64,000 bases of DNA, from contig NZ_JACIEN010000005.1 in the NCBI RefSeq assembly GCF_014196925.1, forward strand, positions 310,001 to 374,000, read 5' to 3'. A program made the translations under genes and the position numbers. Numbering within the stretch: the first letter of the stretch is position 1; each line of letters starts with the position of its first letter. The DNA is from Chelatococcus caeni (GTDB taxonomy: Bacteria > Pseudomonadota > Alphaproteobacteria > Rhizobiales > Beijerinckiaceae). This document shows, piece after piece, positions 1-7,335 of the stretch. The notes below the pieces were generated by a model. The model had not been told where the DNA came from. It saw only the letters and a program-made list of their open reading frames with translations, and made no database searches.

Positions 1-528
1 GCCGCCGACATGCCCAACCTCAGGCAGCTGCGCCAGCGGGTGGGCATCGTCTTCCAGGCCTTCAACCTGTTCCCGCACCTGACCGTCGAGCGCAACATCA
101 CGCTCGCTCCGGTGCTGACCGGCAAGATCGCCAAGGACAAGGCGCGGGACCTGGCGCGTGACGTGCTCGCGCGCGTCGGCCTGGCCGAGAAGATCGACGC
201 CTGGCCCGAGCAATTGTCGGGGGGCCAGCAGCAGCGCGTGGCGATTGCCCGCTGCCTCGCCATGTCGCCGCATCTGATGCTGTTCGACGAGGTGACGTCG
301 GCGCTCGATCCCGAGCTCGTCGGCGAGGTGCTGAAGGTGATGGAGGACATGGCGCGCCAGGGCATGACCATGATCCTCGTCACGCACGAGATGGGCTTTG
401 CCCGCACCGTCGCCACCAAGCTCGTCTTCATGCACCAGGGCAGGGTCTGGGAGCAGGGCAAGCCCGCCGAGCTCTTCGCCGACCCCAGGACCCCCGAGCT
501 CAGGAACTTCATCAGCTCCGTCAAATAG
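1..528 (+). CDS. Amino-acid ABC transporter ATP-binding protein (5' end outside window)
   Basis: Cytoplasmic ATPase of a polar amino-acid-type importer (GlnQ/HisP/EhuA family). The reading frame is open from base 1, so the N-terminus with the Walker A loop lies upstream of the window; about 175 C-terminal residues remain. Visible in order are the Q-loop ([16 protein letters not shown]), the ABC signature [16 protein letters not shown], Walker [13 protein letters not shown] and the H-loop VTHEMGFA. The Walker B is DEVTSALD rather than the common DEPTSALD. The binding-protein gene follows after 43 bp on the same strand, so this is the end of an importer operon. The permease genes are presumably upstream. 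The substrate is not determined. Confidence 0.93.
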   Translation, partial: AADMPNLRQLRQRVGIVFQAFNLFPHLTVERNITLAPVLTGKIAKDKARDLARDVLARVGLAEKIDAWPEQLSGGQQQRVAIARCLAMSPHLMLFDEVTSALDPELVGEVLKVMEDMARQGMTMILVTHEMGFARTVATKLVFMHQGRVWEQGKPAELFADPRTPELRNFISSVK

Positions 529-571
529 GCGCAACGGTGAGCGCCCAAGGAGAAGTCAGAGGAGAACGAGG

Positions 572-1360
572 ATGAGGATTTTCGCAACACTCGCCGCCGC
601 GGCGATCGCCTGCGCGACGCTCGCCATGCCGGACGCCGCGCGCGCCGACAAGCTGCAGGACGCGATCAGCGCCGGCAAGCTGCGCGTCGGCGTCCTGATG
701 GATGTCGCCCCCTGGGGCTTCAAGGACGAGAAGGGCGAGGCCACCGGCCTCGACATCGATCTCGCCAAGCTGCTGGCCGCCGACATGGGCGTGAAGCTCG
801 AGCTCGTGCCGGTGACGGGCGCGAGCCGCATCCCGAGCCTGCTCGCCGACAAGGTCGACATCCTGATCGCCGCCGCCGGCGCCACGCCCGAGCGCGCCCA
901 GCAGGTCATGTTCTCGCAGCCCTATGCGGCGGTGAACCTCGGTGTCTACGGCGCCAAGGACATGCCGGCCGCCAAGGCGGCCGACGAGCTGAAGGACCGC
1001 ACGGTCGCCGTCGCCAAGGGCACGACGCTCGATGTCTGGCTCACCGACAATGCGCCGGGCGTCAAGCTGGTGCGCTTCGAGGACGCGCCGTCCGCCGTCG
1101 CGGCCTATCTCGCCGGCCAGGCCCAGGCCTTCGCCGAGAACAGCGCCATCGCGCTCAAGGTGTCGGACGACAATCCCGGCAAGGAGGTGGAGCTGAAGTT
1201 CCTCATCCGCCAGTCGCCCGCCCATGTTGCCGTGCGCCAGGGCGAGCAGAACCTGCTCAACTGGATCAACACGGCGCTCTTCTACAACCGCATGAACGGC
1301 AAGCTCGCCGAGCTGCAGAAGCGCTGGTTCAAAGAAGCGCAGGACCTGCCGCACATGTGA
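572..1360 (+). CDS. Amino-acid-type ABC transporter substrate-binding protein
   Basis: Periplasmic solute-binding protein, family 3 (polar amino acids or ectoine-like solutes), 262 residues. The ATG at 572 follows a purine-rich GAGGAGAACGAG. It opens with a Sec signal peptide (basic MRIFATL, Ala-rich core, cleavage near DAARA-DK). The mature part has the family-3 pattern: [15 protein letters not shown], then [18 protein letters not shown], then the [23 protein letters not shown] segment around residues 95-115. It probably delivers substrate to the permease energised by the ATPase just upstream. A RidA protein and a deacylase downstream suggest an N-acylated or imine-forming amino compound as substrate, which is inference. 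Confidence 0.9.
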   Translation: MRIFATLAAAAIACATLAMPDAARADKLQDAISAGKLRVGVLMDVAPWGFKDEKGEATGLDIDLAKLLAADMGVKLELVPVTGASRIPSLLADKVDILIAAAGATPERAQQVMFSQPYAAVNLGVYGAKDMPAAKAADELKDRTVAVAKGTTLDVWLTDNAPGVKLVRFEDAPSAVAAYLAGQAQAFAENSAIALKVSDDNPGKEVELKFLIRQSPAHVAVRQGEQNLLNWINTALFYNRMNGKLAELQKRWFKEAQDLPHM

Positions 1361-1366
1361 CGCCAA

Positions 1367-1392
1367 GTGGCGGCGCGGGCCCGCGCCGCCAC
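1367..1392 (+). terminator. Perfect GC-rich palindrome after the binding-protein gene
   Basis: Two 13-base arms (GTGGCGGCGCGGG and its exact complement) abut without a spacer, starting 7 bases after the binding-protein stop. No T-run follows and the next gene starts 30 bases later. A partial terminator or 3'-end-stabilising hairpin that sets unequal expression of importer and enzyme genes is more likely than a full stop. Confidence 0.55.
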
Positions 1393-1422
1393 CTCACCCG
1401 CAGCAAGAAGAGAGATCAGAAG

Positions 1423-1767
1423 ATGATCCAGCGTTATCAGGCCGGCAAGCGCATGAGCCAGGCCGTCGTCTACAATGGCACCGTCTATATCGCCGGCCAG
1501 GTCGCCGACGACCCGAAGGGCTCGCTCGAGGCGCAGACCCGTTCCGTGCTCGCCAAGATCGAGGCGCTGCTCGCCGAGGCCGGCTCCGACAAGTCGAAGC
1601 TCGTGGCCGTCAACGTCTTCCTGCCGCATATCACCGATTTCGACGCCATGAACGCGGTCTACGACGCCTGGATCGACCCGGCCAATCCGCCGGCCCGGGC
1701 CTGCGTCGAGGCGCGCCTCGCCAATCCGGACCTGCGCGTGGAGATGACGGCGGTCGCCGCGCTCTGA
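1423..1767 (+). CDS. ridA: RidA family (YjgF/YER057c/UK114) protein
   Basis: 114-residue RidA-family protein. Canonical members deaminate reactive enamine/imine intermediates formed by PLP enzymes, acting as cytosolic trimers. The start ATG at 1423 has an AAGAAGAGAG sequence just upstream. Recognisable features are the early VVYNGTVYIAGQVADDP strand, TRSVLAKIEALLAEAGSDKSKLVAVNVFL and the C-terminal PARACVEARLANPDLRVEM. The Arg in PARACVE matches the carboxylate-binding Arg of active RidA. The gene sits between an amino-acid importer and a zinc deacylase, so it probably belongs to a dedicated catabolic operon rather than being the housekeeping RidA. Confidence 0.9.
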   Translation: MIQRYQAGKRMSQAVVYNGTVYIAGQVADDPKGSLEAQTRSVLAKIEALLAEAGSDKSKLVAVNVFLPHITDFDAMNAVYDAWIDPANPPARACVEARLANPDLRVEMTAVAAL

Positions 1768-1839
1768 GCCCTGCTCGAGGCCACGGCCATGGCCGTGGCC
1801 GCCTCGCGGGCCCCTTGCCCGCCCATCAAGGTCCGCTTC

Positions 1840-2886
1840 ATGCACACCGGCCTCATCCATTCGATCGATTTCGACGCCGACGGCAAGCAGTCCGGCCATC
1901 TGCGCCTGCCGTATTCCATCGACCGCTCGCCCTATTTCCACATCCACGTCCCCATCTGCCGCATCCGTAACGGTGCCGGGCCGCGGGTGCTGCTGATGGC
2001 GGGCAACCACGGCGACGAATACGAGGGAGAGCTGCTGCTGGCGCGGCTGATGCGCCGGCTCGCGCCGGCCGCCGTGCGGGGCGAGATCACCATCCTGCCC
2101 ATGGTCAACGTGCCGGCGGTCATGGCGGCGCGGCGGCGCTCGCCCTACGACGACGGCAATCTCAACCGGGCCTTCCCCGGCAGCGCGGACGGGACGCCGA
2201 CCGCGCGCATCGCCCATTTCCTCGAGCACGATCTCTTCCGCCGTCACGACGTCGTCTTCGACCTGCATGCGGGCGGCACTTCCATGGCGCATCTGCCCTG
2301 CGCGCTCATCGAGCAGCAGGGGCCGCCGGAGCGTTTCGCGCGGGCGCTTCAGCTGATGCAGGCGCTCGCCATGCCCTACGGCTTCGTCGCCGAGAACGGC
2401 GCGGCAGCGCCGACCTCCATGGGCGCGGCGGCACGGGCCGGCGCCATCGGCATCAGCGGCGAGTTCGGCGGCGGGGCGACGGTCACGCGCGAGACCATGC
2501 GCCTGACGGCGCGGGCCATCGACAATCTGCTCATCGCCACGGGCGCCATCGCCGCGCCGGTCCTGTCCGAGGCGGACCGGCCGGCCGAGCCGATGCAACT
2601 GCTCGCCCTCGACAGCCACGACCAGGCCATCTATGCCACGCGCCGCGGCTGGTTCGAGCCGGTGGCGGATGTCGGCGACCGCGTGGCGGCGGGTGATCTC
2701 GCAGGCTATTACCATGACCTGACACGGCTCGACCTGCCGGAGGAGGCACTCCATTTCGGGCAGGGGGGCATCGTCATCTCGCGGCGGCTGCACACGGACA
2801 GCGAGGCCGGCGACTGCCTGATCCAGGTGGCGCGCCCGGTCGCGGCCGGCGATCTTGCCGCGCCGCAGGCGGATATCGGGGGGTGA
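1840..2886 (+). CDS. Succinylglutamate desuccinylase/aspartoacylase (M14-like) zinc deacylase, DoeB-like
   Basis: Zinc-dependent amide hydrolase of the AstE/AspA family, about 348 residues from the ATG at 1840. An in-frame ATG at 1789 would add 17 poorly structured residues. The metal-binding HxxE is in MAGNHGDEYEGE and the second His in DLHAGG; the NLNRAFPG segment lies between them, as in the DoeB/aspartoacylase group. The closest functional precedent is deacetylation of N-acetyl-diaminobutyrate in ectoine breakdown, but a different N-acyl amino acid is equally possible. Its position behind importer and ridA genes, and ahead of a LacI regulator, argues for processing the imported solute. 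Confidence 0.85.
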   Translation: MHTGLIHSIDFDADGKQSGHLRLPYSIDRSPYFHIHVPICRIRNGAGPRVLLMAGNHGDEYEGELLLARLMRRLAPAAVRGEITILPMVNVPAVMAARRRSPYDDGNLNRAFPGSADGTPTARIAHFLEHDLFRRHDVVFDLHAGGTSMAHLPCALIEQQGPPERFARALQLMQALAMPYGFVAENGAAAPTSMGAAARAGAIGISGEFGGGATVTRETMRLTARAIDNLLIATGAIAAPVLSEADRPAEPMQLLALDSHDQAIYATRRGWFEPVADVGDRVAAGDLAGYYHDLTRLDLPEEALHFGQGGIVISRRLHTDSEAGDCLIQVARPVAAGDLAAPQADIGG

Positions 2887-2890
2887 GGGC

Positions 2891-3964
2891 GTGAGCGCTG
2901 AGAACGGCAGGCGGCAGCCCACCATCGACGACGTTCTGCGCCTGCCGGCCTCGGCCGGCCCCGCCGCCTCGGGCGAGCGGGCGATGCGCATCGAGGATGT
3001 CGCCGCGCTCGCCGGCGTCTCGCCCATCACGGTCTCGCGCGCCCTGCGCGACCCCTCCAAGGTCGCGGACAAGAGCCGCAAGCGCATCCTCGAGGTGGTC
3101 GAGCGCACGGGCTATGCCCTCAATCCCCACGCGCGGGCGTTGCGCTCCGGCCGTTCCGACATCGTGGCGGCCTTCGTCTCGAATATTCTGAGCCCCCAGT
3201 TCGGCCTTGCGGTGCGGGCCTGCGCCGCCATTCTGGAGCCCGAAGGCTTCCAGCTCATGATCGGCCAGACGTCCTATTCCTATGCGCGCGAGACGGCGAT
3301 GATCCGCTCGCTGCGCCAGATCAGGCCGGCGGCGGTCATGTTCACCGGCGTCATCGAGCTCGAGGACAACCGCCGCTTCCTCGCCGGGCTCGGCATTCCG
3401 GTGATGGAGACCTGGGCCTATCCGCGCGACCCGATCGACATGCTGGTCGGCTTCTCCAACATCGACGGCGGGCGGATGGCCGCCGATTGCCTCGCCGATG
3501 CGGGCTATCAACGCGTCGCCTATGTGGGCCGCAGCGGCGGGCGCGGCGCCTTGCGCCGCAAGGGCTTCGCCGCCCGGGCCGGGGAGCGCGGCCTCACGGT
3601 CGCCTGCGAGTTCACCGTCGACGTGGTCGAGAGCGTGGCGGACGGGCGCGCCGCCTTCCATGCCCTGCGCGAGCGGGCGCCGGAGGTCCAGGCGGTGTTC
3701 TTCGCCAACGATCTTCTGGCCGTCGGCGCGCTGATGGAGGCCCGGCGGCTCGGCCTCGACGTGCCGGGCGACATCGCCATCCTCGGGTTCGGCGACAACG
3801 ATCTCGCCGATGCGCTGAGCCCGGGGCTGACGACGCTCGCCATCGACGTCGAGGCCCTCGGCAGGCGCGCCGGGGAGATGATTCTGAAGCGCCTGCGGGG
3901 CGAGGAGCTGGCCGATCCCGTCACCGTCTTCGAGCCCGTGCTGCACCGGCGGGGCAGCATCTGA
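2891..3964 (+). CDS. LacI family transcriptional regulator
   Basis: GntR/GalR-type LacI regulator of about 357 residues. The GTG at 2891 is 5 bp after the deacylase stop; an internal ATG at 2984 (MRIEDVAALAG) is the alternative and would put the HTH at the very N-terminus. The DNA-binding domain reads MRIEDVAALAGVSPITVSRA with the hinge helix LNPHARALRSGRSD. It is followed by a periplasmic-binding-protein-like ligand domain with the C-terminal signature AIDVEALGRRAGEMILKRL. Probably controls the upstream importer-deacylase operon in response to a catabolic intermediate. Its operator would lie upstream of the window. Confidence 0.92.
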   Translation: MSAENGRRQPTIDDVLRLPASAGPAASGERAMRIEDVAALAGVSPITVSRALRDPSKVADKSRKRILEVVERTGYALNPHARALRSGRSDIVAAFVSNILSPQFGLAVRACAAILEPEGFQLMIGQTSYSYARETAMIRSLRQIRPAAVMFTGVIELEDNRRFLAGLGIPVMETWAYPRDPIDMLVGFSNIDGGRMAADCLADAGYQRVAYVGRSGGRGALRRKGFAARAGERGLTVACEFTVDVVESVADGRAAFHALRERAPEVQAVFFANDLLAVGALMEARRLGLDVPGDIAILGFGDNDLADALSPGLTTLAIDVEALGRRAGEMILKRLRGEELADPVTVFEPVLHRRGSI

Positions 3965-3977
3965 GGGAGCGGTTTGG

Positions 3978-5534
3978 TCACATGGCGCGCGGCCGCTCCC
4001 GTCCGGCCCGGGTCTCCAGCGCCGTCAGCGCCTTTTCGAGGAGCCGGCGCGTCTCGCCCGCCGAGCAGGCGTCGAGCGCCTTGATGTCGAGGAAGAGGTC
4101 GAGGCCCTGGGCCTGGCCGTGGATGACCTCGGCTTCGGCCGCCCCGGCGAGCCCCCGCACGACATAGGGCACGACCGCGCGGCTCACGCCCTTGACCGCG
4201 ATCGGCGCGAGTGCCTCGGCCTCGACGATGTCGCGCACCAGCGCATAGGTCTCGTAGCTGATGACGATCGAGCCCGGCTGCGCGACGGCCTGCAGGCGCG
4301 CCGCGAGGTTCGCCTCCGCCCCGATGATCGTGTAGTCCATGCGGTTGTCGCTGCCGAAATTGCCGACGTGGCAGAAGCCGGTGTTGATGCCCATGCGCAC
4401 CTCCAGCGGCTCGGCGAGGCCGCGCTTGCGCCATTCGGCGTTGAGCCGGCCGAGTGCCGCCTGCATGTCGAGCGCCATGCGCACGGCCGCCGCCGCATCC
4501 TCCCGGACGCCGCGCGTATCGGGATCGCCGAAGAAGAGCAGGATGGCGTCGCCGACGAACTTGTCGATGGTCGCCCCGTGGCGCAGCGCGATGACCGACA
4601 TCTCGGTGAAATATTCGTTGAGGAGCGCGGTCAGGTCCTCCGGCTGCAGGCGCTCCGTCAGGGCCGTGAAGTCCTTGATGTCGGAGAAAAAGATGGTGAG
4701 CTTCTTGCGCTCGGCGGTGATGGCGACATCCTTGGCGCCGCTGAAGATGCTGCGGTAGACCTGCGGCGAGAGATAGCGCGCGATCTTGGCCGAGACGGTG
4801 CCGAGGAAGGCGTTCGCCTGCGCGAGCTCGCCGTTCATGTGGCGGATGAGCGCCGTCTGCCGGCTCTGCATGCGGATGAAGGCGAGGCCGCACGCCGCCA
4901 CCACCGCGAAATAGACGAGCAGGGACTGGAAAGAGAAGATGCTCGCCTCGATGGGCCGGCGCACGGTGACCTCCTGCACGCCGCGCACGTCGCCGACGCG
5001 CCAGTTCTGCTTCGGGCTGTCGGGATGGCTGTTATGGCAGGCGACGCAGGCCGGGCCCATGACGATGGGCGTCGCGATGCGCACCGTGCGGTCGACGAGC
5101 GTGCCCGAGACGTCGACGACCGGCCTCGTCGCATCCTGCCTGAGCTGTTCGAGCGCCGTCTGCTCGAAGGCGTCGATCGGATGGCCCGCGCGCTTGCGGA
5201 AGGGAAAATCCGAGAAAATGCGGACCTTGACCGCTCCATCACGCGCGCTGATGCGCTTGCCGAGCTCGATGGACATGGCCGTCGGCATCGGGGCCTCCTC
5301 GCCATGGCTTTCGCTGTCGAGCCGCCCCAGCACGTCATTGGCGTAATAGGTGCGCATCTCGTCGATGAGCACGCCGATCTCGGTCGCCTCGCCCTGCATC
5401 ATCCGCGTGGACAGGCCCCTCAGGTCGAGCCACACCGCGAGAGGAAGCCCGATGACGAGCGGCAGGATGAGGAAGGCGAGCGAGGTCGTCGCTGTCCGGT
5501 GCTGGTGCTGTGTGTGCGAACGAGGAGCGAGCAT
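3978..5534 (-). CDS. Class III adenylate/guanylate cyclase with haem-motif DUF3365 (Tll0287-like) sensor domain
   Basis: Membrane-bound nucleotide cyclase, 518 residues from the ATG at 5534. An upstream in-frame start would add 31 Pro/Gly-rich residues. A first membrane helix is at about 15-38. The extracytoplasmic domain (about 40-215) matches DUF3365/Tll0287-like sensors and carries CVACH (Cys163, Cys166, His167), a c-type haem attachment motif. A second helix follows at about 220-240, then the catalytic domain with metal-binding FFSDIKDFTAL, DKFVGDAILLFFG and the MGINTGFCHVGNFGS segment. This architecture implies redox- or gas-responsive cAMP (or cGMP) synthesis. It converges with the LacI gene and follows the binding-protein gene after 186 bp. 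Substrate preference cannot be told with certainty. Confidence 0.9.
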   Translation of the reverse strand: MLAPRSHTQHQHRTATTSLAFLILPLVIGLPLAVWLDLRGLSTRMMQGEATEIGVLIDEMRTYYANDVLGRLDSESHGEEAPMPTAMSIELGKRISARDGAVKVRIFSDFPFRKRAGHPIDAFEQTALEQLRQDATRPVVDVSGTLVDRTVRIATPIVMGPACVACHNSHPDSPKQNWRVGDVRGVQEVTVRRPIEASIFSFQSLLVYFAVVAACGLAFIRMQSRQTALIRHMNGELAQANAFLGTVSAKIARYLSPQVYRSIFSGAKDVAITAERKKLTIFFSDIKDFTALTERLQPEDLTALLNEYFTEMSVIALRHGATIDKFVGDAILLFFGDPDTRGVREDAAAAVRMALDMQAALGRLNAEWRKRGLAEPLEVRMGINTGFCHVGNFGSDNRMDYTIIGAEANLAARLQAVAQPGSIVISYETYALVRDIVEAEALAPIAVKGVSRAVVPYVVRGLAGAAEAEVIHGQAQGLDLFLDIKALDACSAGETRRLLEKALTALETRAGRERPRAM

Positions 5535-5656
5535 GGCTGACCCACGAGCCGGGGGCCCGCCGCCGGACGGGTGCCCGGCCGGCGGTGCCGACGGGGTGAG
5601 AATGCGCGGATCGCGTTTCCTGCGCATTGCGTCCGAAACGTTTTTGGTTTCGTCTC

Positions 5657-5673
5657 TTGCGGTTTTGCCGCAA
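5657..5673 (-). terminator. Possible terminator hairpin after the peptide-binding-protein gene
   Basis: A 6-bp stem (TTGCGG/CCGCAA) with a 5-base loop lies 48-64 bases past the stop of the minus-strand binding protein, in a locally AT-richer patch. A second small inverted repeat (CGAAAC/GTTTCG) sits just beyond. No clear T-run, so this is tentative. Confidence 0.35.
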
Positions 5674-5720
5674 CAATCGTTCGATTCAACCTATCTGCAG
5701 TTTCGTTTCGGCTTCGCTTT

Positions 5721-7322
5721 TCAACGCGAGGCTTCCCCATCGAGGTCGACGCCCTCGAAGACGTGGCGCCCGAGCGGGTCGATGCCGAAGCCCTTCACCT
5801 CCTTGCGTGTGGCCATGAAGACGATGGAATGGGCGAGGGGAACCCAGGGAGCCTCGCGCTTGAAGATCTCCTGTGCCTGTCGGTAGAGCGTCTCGCGCTC
5901 GCTGCGGTCGCTCGTGGCCTTGGCGCGCGTGACGAGCGCGTCGTATTCGGGCAGGCACCACTTGGCCACGTTGTTGCCGCCGGGCCGGGCCGCCGCGCAG
6001 CCGAGGAGCACGTTGAGGAAATTGTCGGGGTCGCCGTTGTCGCCGGTCCAGCCGTAGAGCGCGAGCGGCGGCTCGCCGGCCTGCAGCTTCACGCGGTACT
6101 GGTCCCACTCCTCGGTGACGAGGCGGGTGCGCATGCCGATGCGCGCGAGATCGGCCTGCACCAGCTCGGCGACGCGGCGGCCGTCGGGATTGTACGGCCG
6201 GTTGACGGGCATGTACCAGAGATCGGTGTCGAGCCCGTCCGGGTAGCCCGCCTCGGCGATCAGGCGCCGGGCCTGCGCGGGGTCGTAAGGGTAGTCTTCG
6301 ATCGCCTCGTTGTAGGACCACAGCAGGGGCGGGATCGGGTTCTTGGCCACCGTGCCGGTGCCCTGGTGCACGGCCTCGATGATGGCGCGCTTGTCGATCG
6401 CCATGTTGACGGCGCGCCGCAGCTCGACGTTGTCGAAGGGCGGGCGCGCGGCGTTCATGGCGAGATAGCCGATGTTGAGCCCTTCCTGCTGCAGGAGGCG
6501 CAGCGACGGATTGGCGGCGATCGCCTCCCGGTCGCTCGGGTTGGGGAAGGCCATGATGTGGCACTCGCCCGCCTTGAGCTTGGCGAGCCGCACGGCCGGA
6601 TTGGGCGTGATGGAGAAGACGAGGGTGTCGATCTTCTGCCGCCCGTTCCAGTGGTCGGCGAAGGCCCGGTAGCGGATGGCGATGTCCTTCTGGTAGCCGA
6701 CCAGCGCGAACGGCCCGGTGCCGACGGGATCGGCATCGAGCCGCGCGGGCTCGCCCCGGCGCAGCAGGAGCTCGCCGTATTCCGCCGACAGCATCACGTT
6801 GAACGGCATCGCGAGATTGGCGAGGAACGGCGCCTCGGCACGGGCAAGGCTGATGCGGACGGTGTGGTCGTCGACCTTCTCGATGGCGCGGATGAGGTCC
6901 GGCATGCCGAGGTCGCGGAAATAGTCGAAGGTGGCTCCCGGCGTGCCGTGGAAGGGGTGGTCCTCCTTCCACTGCCGCATCAGGGAGAAGAGGACGTCGT
7001 CGGCGTTGAAGTCGCGGGTCGGGGTGAAGACGGCGTTGGCATGGAACTTCACCCCCCGCCGCAGGTGGAAGGTGTAGGTGGTGCCGTCCGGCGAGATCTC
7101 CCAGGATTCGGCGAGCGCCGGCACAATCTGCGTCGTGCCGGGCACGAATTCGACGAGGTTGTTGAACATCGGCCGCCCCGCGTTCATGCCCGTCGTGGTC
7201 GTCACGATCTGCGGGTTGAGGGCCTCCGGGCTGCCTTCCGAGCAGAAGACCAGCGTCTTGGCGGCGGCGGGCGAGGCGGCGAGGGCGAGCGCCAGGGCGC
7301 CGGCCACCAGGTATTTCATCAT
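5721..7322 (-). CDS. Peptide/opine-type ABC transporter substrate-binding protein (family 5), orphan
   Basis: Periplasmic binding protein of the DppA/OppA type, 533 residues, exported by a Sec signal (MMKYLVAGALALALAASPAAA-K). Start is the double ATG at 7322/7319 behind GGGGGAGAAC. The mature protein begins with TLVFCSEGSPEALNPQ and shows family-5 features such as LVEFVPGTTQIVPALAESW and TYTFHLRRGVKFH. No permease or ATPase partner lies nearby. Instead it starts 13 bp after a sensor kinase stop, in the same orientation, as the last gene of a phosphorelay operon. It may hand ligand to the kinase rather than, or as well as, to a transporter encoded elsewhere. Confidence 0.9.
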   Translation of the reverse strand: MMKYLVAGALALALAASPAAAKTLVFCSEGSPEALNPQIVTTTTGMNAGRPMFNNLVEFVPGTTQIVPALAESWEISPDGTTYTFHLRRGVKFHANAVFTPTRDFNADDVLFSLMRQWKEDHPFHGTPGATFDYFRDLGMPDLIRAIEKVDDHTVRISLARAEAPFLANLAMPFNVMLSAEYGELLLRRGEPARLDADPVGTGPFALVGYQKDIAIRYRAFADHWNGRQKIDTLVFSITPNPAVRLAKLKAGECHIMAFPNPSDREAIAANPSLRLLQQEGLNIGYLAMNAARPPFDNVELRRAVNMAIDKRAIIEAVHQGTGTVAKNPIPPLLWSYNEAIEDYPYDPAQARRLIAEAGYPDGLDTDLWYMPVNRPYNPDGRRVAELVQADLARIGMRTRLVTEEWDQYRVKLQAGEPPLALYGWTGDNGDPDNFLNVLLGCAAARPGGNNVAKWCLPEYDALVTRAKATSDRSERETLYRQAQEIFKREAPWVPLAHSIVFMATRKEVKGFGIDPLGRHVFEGVDLDGEASR

Positions 7323-7335
7323 GTTCTCCCCCTCT

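Noticed and set aside
1789-1839. Upstream ATG of the zinc deacylase as the true start
   Set aside because: It adds 17 residues (MAVAASRAPCPP...) not seen at the N-terminus of the family and lacks a better ribosome site, so the ATG at 1840 was preferred.
1282-3108. 608-codon minus-strand open frame
   Set aside because: Opposite to ridA, the zinc deacylase and the LacI gene, all with intact family motifs; no motif of its own.
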